Source of the DNA: DATMYQ01 sp035560935
Lineage (GTDB): Bacteria; Bacillota; Negativicutes; Sporomusales; Sporomusaceae
Assembly (NCBI GenBank): GCA_035560935.1
Contig: DATMYQ010000233.1
Location: 1-40,686, forward strand
Direction of reading: 5' to 3'
Length of the DNA: 40,686 bases
Each line of letters starts with the position of its first letter. Position 1 is the stretch's first letter. The notes under the pieces are model-generated. The model saw only the letters and a list, made by a program, of their open reading frames with translations. It did not search any database and had not been told where the DNA came from. Positions 23,468 through 30,976 of the stretch are shown in pieces. Position numbers and translations under genes: made by a program.

Positions 23468-23926
23468 ATGCCTTTACAACGCGTGCAGGCAGCACTGGAG
23501 AATTATAAGGATCTGGAGATTATTCTTTTTGACAGCAGTACGCATACGGCCGATCTGGCCGCCCAGGCGCTGGGGGTGCAACCGGCTCAGATTGCGAAAT
23601 CGTTGCTGTTTTTAGCGGATGGGCAACCGGCGATGGTCGTGACTTGCGGTGACCGGAAAGTGAATACCAAGTTGTTTGGCCGACTATTGTCGGCTAAGAA
23701 AGTTCGTTTTGCCAATGCGGAGCAAGTGGCGGAACTGACCGGGTTTCCGCCCGGCGGCGTTTCGCCGGTGGGTTTGCTGCGACCGCTGCCGGTATATCTG
23801 GACAAAAGTCTGTATGACTATGCGGTGGTATATGCTGCCGCTGGTACGGCCAATTCGGCGTTGCCGGTAGCACCGGAGCGTTTGCGGGAAATCACCGGGG
23901 CGGAAATTATTGATGTCTGCAGTTAA
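23468..23926 (+). CDS. YbaK/EbsC-family aminoacyl-tRNA deacylase
   Basis: A 152-residue protein. AQIAKSLLFLADGQPAMVVTCGDRKVN includes the conserved catalytic lysine, and FPPGGVSPVGLLRPLPVYLDKSL is the family's glycine-rich loop. YbaK-type enzymes hydrolyse Cys-tRNA(Pro) and related mischarged tRNAs in trans; ProX-like members act on Ala-tRNA(Pro). The exact specificity cannot be told. The ATG at 23468 follows AAGGAGGAA; a longer in-frame start at 23414 gives a non-conserved extension. The polysaccharide deacetylase gene follows after 30 bases. Confidence 0.88.
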   Translation: MPLQRVQAALENYKDLEIILFDSSTHTADLAAQALGVQPAQIAKSLLFLADGQPAMVVTCGDRKVNTKLFGRLLSAKKVRFANAEQVAELTGFPPGGVSPVGLLRPLPVYLDKSLYDYAVVYAAAGTANSALPVAPERLREITGAEIIDVCS

Positions 23927-23956
23927 GCCGGCAGTAGCATCGTAAGGAGGAAATGG

Positions 23957-24805
23957 GTGTTTGCATTGGGCCGGCGTCAGATTTTTTTCGTTATTGCCGT
24001 GATAATAGTTTTGATGGTGATTGTGGCTGGCTTTATCGTTTCCGGGGTATCTGACTGGTCCGTTGCTTCTCAGATGCCGCGGGACCGGGGAATCGATGTG
24101 CCTATTTTAGCTTATCATAAGGTTGATCATCTGAACCATTCCTTATCGCTGCCGCCGGAGGAGTTTTCACGGCAACTGCAATATCTGTGGGAAAATGGCT
24201 ACCGCAGCATAACTCCCGACCAACTGACCGCTTATTTCCAGTATGGGCGCCCTTTGCCGGAAAAACCGGTGATGATTACTTTCGACGATGGTTATTTGGA
24301 TAACTATGTGAATGCCTATCCGATTTTAAAAAAATACGGCTTCACGGCGACCATTTTTATTATTACTGATATGATCGAACGGGATCCGCGGTTTATGAAA
24401 TGGGATCAGATCCGGGAAATGCAGGCGGATCATTTTATCTTTGGCTCGCACAGTGTGACGCATACCCCGCTGAATCAGTTGACGCTGGAACAGTTAAAAC
24501 GGGAATTGACAAATTCGGCTGATGAAATGGAAAAACAGTTAGGACAACGGCCACGATACTTTGCGTACCCCACCGGGGACTACAGCGCCAATATCGGCAA
24601 TCAGGTAAAGCAGGCCGGATACAGGGCGGCGTTCACTATCCGCTTTGGTCAGGTGGGGCTGGGAAGCAACCAATATGCGCTGGAGCGGATACCGGTGTTC
24701 CGCAGTCAGCAGTCGTTTCAACAATTTTTTTCCCGTCTGCACGTTACGCCGAATCAGGAACAATTAAATATTATCCGCAGCGGTAAGTATATTGCACCAC
24801 GTTGA
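23957..24805 (+). CDS. Membrane-anchored polysaccharide deacetylase (NodB homology)
   Basis: A 282-residue protein with an N-terminal hydrophobic helix (residues 8-31) and an external NodB domain. Motif 1 is TFDDGY (108-113), motif 2 is SHSVTH (164-169), giving the Asp-His-His metal site; FAYPTGDY replaces the common motif 3. The enzyme likely removes acetyl groups from peptidoglycan or another envelope glycan outside the inner membrane. It starts with GTG at 23957 after AAGGAGG. It lies just before the division cluster and ends at a terminator. Confidence 0.92.
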   Translation: MFALGRRQIFFVIAVIIVLMVIVAGFIVSGVSDWSVASQMPRDRGIDVPILAYHKVDHLNHSLSLPPEEFSRQLQYLWENGYRSITPDQLTAYFQYGRPLPEKPVMITFDDGYLDNYVNAYPILKKYGFTATIFIITDMIERDPRFMKWDQIREMQADHFIFGSHSVTHTPLNQLTLEQLKRELTNSADEMEKQLGQRPRYFAYPTGDYSANIGNQVKQAGYRAAFTIRFGQVGLGSNQYALERIPVFRSQQSFQQFFSRLHVTPNQEQLNIIRSGKYIAPR

Positions 24806-24840
24806 TGGGACTGAAGTCTCAATCTGAAACTTTTTTTGCG

Positions 24841-24871
24841 AAATCCTTCTTTTATGGGGAGGATTTTTTTT
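24841..24871 (+). terminator. Intrinsic terminator before the division cluster
   Basis: Arms AAATCCT (24841-24847) and AGGATTT (24860-24866) with a 12-base loop, followed by T to 24871. It separates the deacetylase gene from mraZ. Confidence 0.8.
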
Positions 24872-24894
24872 GTTTATCCAGAAGTACTAAAGAA

Positions 24895-24942
24895 AAAGTG
24901 GTGTAATGTGGTGCGAAGTGGTTAAAAGTGATTAGAAGTGAT
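24895..24942 (+). promoter_or_regulatory. Array of five MraZ-type boxes upstream of mraZ
   Basis: Five direct GTGGT/GTGAT motifs begin at 24898, 24908, 24918, 24928 and 24938, each separated by exactly 5 bases (10-bp period), mostly preceded by A/G-A-A. A weak sixth (GGTGG) follows at 24948. MraZ proteins bind tandem TGGG- or AAAGTG-type repeats with this phasing upstream of their own gene and repress the dcw operon. No clear -35/-10 pair was found here; the array may overlap it. Confidence 0.85.
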
Positions 24943-24962
24943 GTGCGGGTGGTGGCTGTGTC

Positions 24963-25394
24963 GTGTTTATGGGAGAATTTTTACATACGATCGACAACAA
25001 GGGCCGCCTGATTTTACCGGCAAAATTCCGGGAAGAACTGGGTGACACGTTTGTTATTACCAAAGGACTGGACAATTGCCTGTTTATTTACAGCAAGGCA
25101 GAGTGGGCTGTTATTGAAGAAAAAGTAAAAAAGCTGCCGTTGGCGAAACCGGAAGCCCGGGCTTTTGTCCGGTTCTTTTTTTCCGGTGCTGCCGAGGTGG
25201 AGTGTGACAGGCAGGGACGGGTTTTGCTTCCTAATAACCTGCGTGAGTTTGGTGGTTTGGACAAGGATGTGGTCGTTATTGGTGTGTCCAGCCGTATTGA
25301 AGTTTGGGCGAAAAATGCCTGGGATAATTACAATAGCGTTATTGCCCCCTCCGTCGCTCAAATGGCGGAGAATCTAACGGATTTAGGAATATGA
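24963..25394 (+). CDS. mraZ: Transcriptional regulator MraZ
   Basis: A 143-residue protein made of two AbrB-like swapped-hairpin halves, each with a DxKGR-type motif: HTIDNKGRLILPAKFREELG near the start and CDRQGRVLLPNNLREF in the second half. MraZ forms a ring oligomer that binds its own upstream boxes and controls the division and cell-wall cluster. GTG at 24963 gives the canonical MFMGEF start; the next ATG (24969) would drop two conserved residues. The box array ends about 20 bases upstream, which supports autoregulation. Confidence 0.96.
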   Translation: MFMGEFLHTIDNKGRLILPAKFREELGDTFVITKGLDNCLFIYSKAEWAVIEEKVKKLPLAKPEARAFVRFFFSGAAEVECDRQGRVLLPNNLREFGGLDKDVVVIGVSSRIEVWAKNAWDNYNSVIAPSVAQMAENLTDLGI

Positions 25395-25398
25395 CGGG

Positions 25399-26355
25399 AT
25401 GGGGATTGTGGTGCAGAATTTTCAACACACCAGTGTGCTTTGGGCTGAAACGCTGAATGCTTTGGACATCTCGCCGGTAGGCGTTTATGTGGACTGCACC
25501 ATGGGCGGAGCCGGCCATACGGCGGGCATTGCCGCACAGTTAAATGAAGAGGGCTGGGTTATTGGCATTGATCAGGATCCGGCAGCGATCAAGGCTGGCG
25601 AGGAACGATTGAAAGAATTTCCCTGCAAAGTGACGATCATACAAAGTAATTTTTCCCACTTGCCGGAAGTATTGGCTCAGGCAGGCGTGGAGGCGGTAGA
25701 TGGAATTGTGTTTGACCTGGGCGTGTCTTCCCATCAGTTGGATGAAGCGGAACGTGGATTTTCATATATGCAGGACGCGGCGCTGGATATGCGTATGGAC
25801 CCGAGTGCGAAACGGTCTGCTTATGATGTGGTTAATTTTTATGCGGAAGACCGGTTGCATCAGATCATCGCCGGGTATGGCGAGGATCGCTGGGCGAAAC
25901 GCATTGCGAAATTTATTGTGGAGCATCGCAACGAACAACGGATTGAAACCACCGGGCAACTGGTGAATATCATTAAAAAGGCGATTCCTGCTGCGGCGCG
26001 GCGGGATGGACCCCATCCCGCCAAACGAACCTTTCAGGCTATTCGCATTGAAGTGAATCAGGAATTGACGATTTTGCAGGATGCCTTTCGGGCGGCGGTG
26101 GACAGTCTCAAACCGGGTGGCCGACTGGCGATTATCACATTTCATTCGCTGGAGGACCGCATTGCCAAGCAAACCTTGCAAGAATTGGCCAAAGGCTGTG
26201 TTTGTCCGCCAAGGATGCCGGTTTGCGTTTGCGGTGGCCGGCCGACGGTGAAAATTATGGGGAAACCCATTGTACCCCAGCCTGATGAGGTGGATAAAAA
26301 TCCGAGAGCGCGCAGTGCAAAACTGCGGGTCGCAGAAAAACGGATTGTCGTGTGA
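25399..26355 (+). CDS. rsmH: 16S rRNA (cytosine1402-N4)-methyltransferase
   Basis: A 318-residue methyltransferase with the RsmH opening FQHTSVLWAETLNAL, the SAM motif VDCTMGGAGHTAGIA (from residue 31), DLGVSSHQLDEAERGFSY and HPAKRTFQAIRIEVN. It methylates N4 of C1402 in 16S rRNA. It starts 4 bases after the mraZ stop; the ATG at 25399 has only a weak ribosome site, and GTG codons at 25411 and 25414 are alternatives. Position between mraZ and ftsL is the usual one. Confidence 0.96.
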   Translation: MGIVVQNFQHTSVLWAETLNALDISPVGVYVDCTMGGAGHTAGIAAQLNEEGWVIGIDQDPAAIKAGEERLKEFPCKVTIIQSNFSHLPEVLAQAGVEAVDGIVFDLGVSSHQLDEAERGFSYMQDAALDMRMDPSAKRSAYDVVNFYAEDRLHQIIAGYGEDRWAKRIAKFIVEHRNEQRIETTGQLVNIIKKAIPAAARRDGPHPAKRTFQAIRIEVNQELTILQDAFRAAVDSLKPGGRLAIITFHSLEDRIAKQTLQELAKGCVCPPRMPVCVCGGRPTVKIMGKPIVPQPDEVDKNPRARSAKLRVAEKRIVV

Positions 26356-26437
26356 ATCACGGATAATAAACAAAGATTTGTGACAGAATGGATCTGTGCG
26401 GGCGGTCAGAACGGGAAGATCAGAGGAGGCATTCAAA

Positions 26438-26932
26438 ATGTTGGCAAAGCAGCAGTATGGTTGGGATGGTTATCAGGAGACACAGGCGGAACCGCAGGTG
26501 AAACCGCAAAATAAAATTCAGACGAAACCCAACGTGCGTCTGCGTTCACAGTGTTTTACTCTCATCGTGATTGCGGTGGTGATGGGTATGCTGGCGGCTG
26601 TACAAAGCGCTGCGGTGGCGAAAGCAGGCTACGGCCTTGTACAGATAAAAGCGAATGTTTCCCGGGTGGAAAAAGAGAATGAACTGTTGCGGCTGGAAGT
26701 GGCCCGCCTCAAGTCGCCGCAACGAATTGAGACAATTGCCGTAAGGCAATTAGGAATGGTTACGCCGCAAAAAGCCTATTACGCGGCTGCGGCCACCACG
26801 GCGCCGGCAACGGCGGCGAACGCTGTCAACAGTTCCGTTATTACACGGGTGGTTAATGCGCCAACCTTGACGGATAAACTGACCAGCCTGTTGGCGATGA
26901 ATGGTGAGGGAGCAGCAACAGCGGTACGATAA
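26438..26932 (+). CDS. ftsL: Cell-division protein FtsL (bitopic, coiled coil)
   Basis: A 164-residue protein with the FtsL layout: a basic, glutamine-rich cytoplasmic part (1-38), one membrane helix (39-61), a heptad region (64-95) with VSRVEKENELLRLEVARLKSP, then an Ala/Thr-rich tail. Sequence conservation is low in this family, so the call rests on topology and the place after rsmH. FtsL forms a complex with FtsB/DivIC and FtsQ/DivIB at the septum. The ATG at 26438 has GAGGAGG upstream. Unusually, no ftsI/spoVD gene follows; a terminator does. Confidence 0.85.
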   Translation: MLAKQQYGWDGYQETQAEPQVKPQNKIQTKPNVRLRSQCFTLIVIAVVMGMLAAVQSAAVAKAGYGLVQIKANVSRVEKENELLRLEVARLKSPQRIETIAVRQLGMVTPQKAYYAAAATTAPATAANAVNSSVITRVVNAPTLTDKLTSLLAMNGEGAATAVR

Positions 26933-26968
26933 AAGAGAAACGCGCGCATTGGATAAAATGCACGTTTT

Positions 26969-26991
26969 AAGCAGCCCTATGGCTGCTTTTT
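26969..26991 (+). terminator. Intrinsic terminator between ftsL and murE
   Basis: Perfect 8-bp stem AAGCAGCC (26969-26976) and GGCTGCTT (26981-26988), a 4-base loop and five T to 26991. It should end or attenuate the mraZ-rsmH-ftsL transcript. Confidence 0.85.
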
Positions 26992-27032
26992 CGGCATATT
27001 ATAAAGTTTGCGGCGATAATGTCGAAGAGGAA

Positions 27033-27061
27033 TTCGGGAAAAATGCGTCGAATATTATAAT
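27033..27061 (+). promoter_or_regulatory. Candidate promoter of the murE-murC unit
   Basis: -35-like TTCGGG (27033-27038), a 17-base spacer and a perfect -10 TATAAT (27056-27061), 56 bases before murE. The -35 match is poor. The place, directly after a terminator, supports a second transcription unit. Confidence 0.6.
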
Positions 27062-27117
27062 GCCATTATTTCGTGTGAGCGGCAACGTTGTGACGAAAAT
27101 ACAGGCGGGAGGAAGAA

Positions 27118-28614
27118 ATGACGAAATGTTTGCAAGAACTGACGGCGCTGTTGCCGCAGGCAACAATATCGGGAGAACTTTCAGTTACCGTGACATCCGT
27201 TACCGCAGACTCGCGGCAAGCTGTTCCGGGAACTTTATTTATTTGTCTGGCCGGTAGCCATGTTGACGGGCATGACCACGCCGCCGGAGCGGTGGCCAGC
27301 GGGGCTGTGGCGGTACTGGCGGAACGAGAGTTGAATATTGAAGGGGCCACGGTGATCACGGTTCCTGATACCCGGGCAGCCATGCAGCTTTTGGCGCCCG
27401 CATTTTTTGACTATCCGGCGAGGCGGCTGCGGATGATTGGCGTAACGGGAACCAACGGAAAAACGACGATTACGTATTTGATTCGGGCCATTTTGCGGCA
27501 GGCCGGTTTCCGGGTCGGCCTGCTGGGTACCATTCAAAACATGATTGACGAAGAGGCCATCCCGGTAAAAAATACTACGCCGGATGTAGTGGATCTACAG
27601 TCGACATTGGCGGAAATGCAGCAACGCGGGATAGAATATGTGGTCATGGAAGTGTCCTCCCACGCGCTGGCTCTCAATCGGGTGGCCGGCTGCGAATTTG
27701 ATGTCGGCGTGTTTACCAACCTGACCAGGGATCATTTGGACTTTCATGAAACCTTTGACAACTATGCGACTGCTAAAACGGAATTGTTTCGAATGTTGGG
27801 ACGTAATGGCGCGATAAAACCGCGCAAGGCCGCTATAATCAATCGGGATGATCCGGCAGGGATTTTGATGCAGCAGGCGGCAGCCTGTCCCGTAATTACC
27901 TATGGCATTGACGGACGGTGGGACATAACGGCGAAGGATTTGCGAATCGAAGCCGATGGTGTGAACTGTACGTTGACGGGACTGTACGGTGAAATACCGT
28001 TGCAATTAAGTATTACCGGCAAGTTTAATGTGTATAATGTGCTGGCGGCTGTGGGCGCCGCCCGGGCGGAAGGGATCGGGCTGCCGGACATTATCACGGC
28101 GCTGCAGTCGTTCGGTAGCGTGGATGGCCGTTTTGAACTGGTCCGGGAAGGACAGCCCTATACCGTGGTTGTGGATTACTCGCACACTCCTGACAGTTTG
28201 GAGAATGCGCTGAAAACAGCGGCGGAATTTATTTCGGGAAAAATCATTGCGGTATTTGGCTGCGGCGGCGACCGGGACCGGACCAAACGGCCGATTATGG
28301 GCCGTGTGGCGGCGGAACATGCGGATATTGTGCTGGCAACCTCCGACAATCCCCGCTCCGAAAAACCGGAGCAGATTTTAACGGAGGTGGAAGTCGGCAT
28401 CCGGGCCGCTATGGCGGACGGTTGTCGGGCGCAGCAATACGAAGTCATTGAGGATCGCCGTCAGGCTATTGTCCGGGCCATCGGGATGGCTCAGGCCGGG
28501 GATTTGGTCATGATTGCCGGTAAAGGACATGAAACGTATCAGATTTTACACGACAAGACCATACATTTTGACGACCGGGAAGTGGCCCGAGAAACCATCA
28601 GGAGGATGAGATGA
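27118..28614 (+). CDS. murE: UDP-MurNAc-L-Ala-D-Glu:meso-diaminopimelate ligase
   Basis: A 498-residue Mur ligase with TADSRQAVPGTLF in the N-terminal domain, the ATP loop GTNGKTT (111-117), HLDFHETFDNYATAK with the carbamylated-lysine position near 220, and ATSDNPRSEKP. The DNPR motif (410-413) marks specificity for meso-diaminopimelate rather than lysine. It adds the third stem amino acid of peptidoglycan in the cytoplasm. Its ATG is preceded by GGAGGAAG. It opens the second dcw transcription unit and overlaps murF. Confidence 0.96.
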   Translation: MTKCLQELTALLPQATISGELSVTVTSVTADSRQAVPGTLFICLAGSHVDGHDHAAGAVASGAVAVLAERELNIEGATVITVPDTRAAMQLLAPAFFDYPARRLRMIGVTGTNGKTTITYLIRAILRQAGFRVGLLGTIQNMIDEEAIPVKNTTPDVVDLQSTLAEMQQRGIEYVVMEVSSHALALNRVAGCEFDVGVFTNLTRDHLDFHETFDNYATAKTELFRMLGRNGAIKPRKAAIINRDDPAGILMQQAAACPVITYGIDGRWDITAKDLRIEADGVNCTLTGLYGEIPLQLSITGKFNVYNVLAAVGAARAEGIGLPDIITALQSFGSVDGRFELVREGQPYTVVVDYSHTPDSLENALKTAAEFISGKIIAVFGCGGDRDRTKRPIMGRVAAEHADIVLATSDNPRSEKPEQILTEVEVGIRAAMADGCRAQQYEVIEDRRQAIVRAIGMAQAGDLVMIAGKGHETYQILHDKTIHFDDREVARETIRRMR

Positions 28615-29987
28615 TGGCTGAATTTACGATTCGTGAAATTTGTAAAGCGACCGGAGCCCAGGTTATACAGGAAAGCGCCAAGGTATTTCATGAAGTGTCC
28701 ACCGATACGCGGACATTGCAACCGGGGCAGCTGTTTGTGGCATTAACCGGTGATAACTTTGACGGGCATCATTTTATCGCGCTTGCGGCGGAAAAGGGTG
28801 CTGCCGGTGCAGTGCTTAGCCGGGAAATTTCGGAAGTCCCTCCGGGAATCACGGTATTTATCGTGAAAAATACGTTGGAGGCGTTACAAAGTTTAGCACG
28901 CTTTCACCGGCAACGTTTTGACATTCCGGTGATCGCCGTGACCGGATCCAACGGTAAGACAACCACTAAAGATATGCTGGCGGCAGCGTTGTCCAGCCGG
29001 TTTCATGTACTGAAGACAGAAGGAAATTTCAACAATGAAATCGGTTTGCCGCTGACGCTGCTCCGTTTAACAAAAGAACATGGCGCCGCCGTGGTGGAAA
29101 TGGGAATGCGGGCACTGGGCGAGATCCGCGAATTGGTGGGTATTGCTTTGCCCAACGTGGCCGTGGTGACGAATGTGGGTGAAACTCATATGGAACTGCT
29201 GGGTTCGCTGGAGAATGTGGCCTCTGCCAAGGGTGAGCTGGTGGAAGGCATCGGTGAGAACGGTTTGACAGCACTCAATGCAGATGATGCCAACGTTCGG
29301 GCGATGGGAAAGAAAAGCCGGGGCCAGGTCGTTTATTATGGTTTTGGGCCGGAAGCGTTTGTGCGGGCAGAAAATGTACGGACCCGGTCGCAGGAAAACC
29401 AAACGGTTACTACTTTTGACTGTCGCAGTCCGAGGGGAATGTTCCCTGTGGAATTGCCGGCGGCCGGAAAGCATAATGTGTATAATGTACTGGCGGCTAT
29501 TGTTATTGCCTGGGAATTGGGCCTGTCGCCCCAAGAAATTCAACAGGGAATTCATAGCTTTGTTCCCAGTGCCATGCGATTGAGCGTGTTGCGCCGGGGA
29601 CGTTACACGATTGTCAACGATGCCTATAACGCCAGCCCCATGTCGATGGCGGCGGCGCTGGAGACATTGCAGGATCTGAGCTCGGGGAGGAAAGTGGCGG
29701 TATTGGGCGATATGCTGGAATTAGGCCCGGTAGCCGTGGAAGCCCATCGGCGCATTGGCCGGCAGGCAGCCAATTGCGGCGTGGAAGTAGTGATCACCGT
29801 CGGGACTCTGGCCGGACATATTGCTGACGCTGCGGCGGAGGCCGGTGTGATTCACACAATGGCCTGCGATACGCATGAGCAGGCGGTACGGGAACTGGAG
29901 CGCCGCGTTCAACCGGGAGATACTATTTTGATTAAAGGGTCCCGGGGAATGGCCATGGAAAAAATACTGGATCTGTTCGAGGGTTGA
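28611..29987 (+). CDS. murF: UDP-MurNAc-tripeptide:D-Ala-D-Ala ligase
   Basis: A 458-residue Mur ligase with STDTRTLQPGQLFVAL, the ATP loop TGSNGKTTTK (from residue 111), EGNFNNEIGLPLTLL and NDAYNASPMSM, all typical of MurF. It adds D-Ala-D-Ala, made by the Ddl encoded downstream, to the UDP-linked tripeptide. The ATG at 28611 overlaps the murE stop; a second ATG is at 28614. GGAGG lies just upstream inside murE. Confidence 0.96.
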   Translation: MMAEFTIREICKATGAQVIQESAKVFHEVSTDTRTLQPGQLFVALTGDNFDGHHFIALAAEKGAAGAVLSREISEVPPGITVFIVKNTLEALQSLARFHRQRFDIPVIAVTGSNGKTTTKDMLAAALSSRFHVLKTEGNFNNEIGLPLTLLRLTKEHGAAVVEMGMRALGEIRELVGIALPNVAVVTNVGETHMELLGSLENVASAKGELVEGIGENGLTALNADDANVRAMGKKSRGQVVYYGFGPEAFVRAENVRTRSQENQTVTTFDCRSPRGMFPVELPAAGKHNVYNVLAAIVIAWELGLSPQEIQQGIHSFVPSAMRLSVLRRGRYTIVNDAYNASPMSMAAALETLQDLSSGRKVAVLGDMLELGPVAVEAHRRIGRQAANCGVEVVITVGTLAGHIADAAAEAGVIHTMACDTHEQAVRELERRVQPGDTILIKGSRGMAMEKILDLFEG

Positions 29988-30000
29988 CAGGAGGAGCCAC

Positions 30001-30972
30001 ATGCAGGAATTATTGATGGCTGCCGGAATTTCAGCCGGGATTGCCTTAGCGGCGGGGCCCGTACTGATTCCGTTTTTGCGGCGTTTGAAATTTGGACAAA
30101 GCATTCGCCAGGAAGGGCCGCAGAGTCACCTGGTCAAGGCGGGAACACCCACCATGGGTGGGTTGATTATGGTTTTGGCGCTGGCGTTATCTACACTGCT
30201 GTTTAGCCGCAGCATGGAAATCTGGGTGGCTTTGTTTGTAACCTTGGGATATGGTCTGATTGGCTTCTGGGATGATTTTATCAAGGTCGTGCTGAAACGC
30301 AATCTGGGTTTGAAAGCCCGGGAAAAATTATTGGCCCAGGTGGTGATTGCGGCGGGTCTGGCTTATTTTTCCGCAGTATATATGAACCGGGGTACGGATC
30401 TTTGGATTCCGTTTTGGGGGCAAAACTTTGATTTGGGCCTGGGATACTATGGGCTGATCTTTTTGGTGCTGGTGGGCACGACTAACGGGGTCAATTTAAC
30501 CGATGGACTGGATGGCCTGGCCGCCGGGGTCACCACGGTGGCGGCGGTAGCATATGCCGTGATTGCGTCCATGTTTTTAAAACCGGATCTGGCTATTTTT
30601 TGTGCGGCCTTGGCAGGCGCCTGCGTCGGGTTTTTGAAATATAATGCTTATCCGGCGAAAATTTTCATGGGTGATACTGGTTCGCTGGCTTTGGGCGGTG
30701 CGTTGGCGGCAGTGGCGGTAATGACGAAAACGGAGTTGCTGTTAATGGTGGTCGGCGGGATTTATGTGATTGAAACTTTGTCGGTGGCGATTCAAGTGGC
30801 GTCATTTAAGTCCACGGGACGAAGAGTGTTTCGCATGGCTCCCATCCATCATCATTTTGAATTATCGGGCTGGTCGGAACAAAAAGTGGTGGCAGTTTTT
30901 TGGCTGGCTGCCGCAGTGTTTGCGCTGTTGGCCCTGGGTATTTTAGCATTGAGTCGTACAGGAGGGATATGA
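30001..30972 (+). CDS. mraY: Phospho-N-acetylmuramoyl-pentapeptide transferase
   Basis: A 323-residue protein with about ten membrane helices. The GT4-like catalytic motifs are visible: GTPTMGGL, GFWDDFIKV, TTNGVNLTDGLDGLA, FMGDTGSLALGG and MAPIHHHFEL. It moves phospho-MurNAc-pentapeptide to undecaprenyl phosphate to form lipid I. AGGAGGAG precedes the ATG. It starts 13 bases after murF and is followed by murD. Confidence 0.97.
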   Translation: MQELLMAAGISAGIALAAGPVLIPFLRRLKFGQSIRQEGPQSHLVKAGTPTMGGLIMVLALALSTLLFSRSMEIWVALFVTLGYGLIGFWDDFIKVVLKRNLGLKAREKLLAQVVIAAGLAYFSAVYMNRGTDLWIPFWGQNFDLGLGYYGLIFLVLVGTTNGVNLTDGLDGLAAGVTTVAAVAYAVIASMFLKPDLAIFCAALAGACVGFLKYNAYPAKIFMGDTGSLALGGALAAVAVMTKTELLLMVVGGIYVIETLSVAIQVASFKSTGRRVFRMAPIHHHFELSGWSEQKVVAVFWLAAAVFALLALGILALSRTGGI

Positions 30973-30976
30973 TTTC

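Noticed and set aside
24870..24907. Possible mraZ promoter (TTGTTT and TGTAAT)
   Set aside because: The spacing (26 bases) is wrong; the hexamers are likely chance in AT-rich sequence.
24895..24952. Short CRISPR-like repeat array
   Set aside because: The 10-bp period and short units fit MraZ boxes; there are no spacer-length unique sequences or cas genes.
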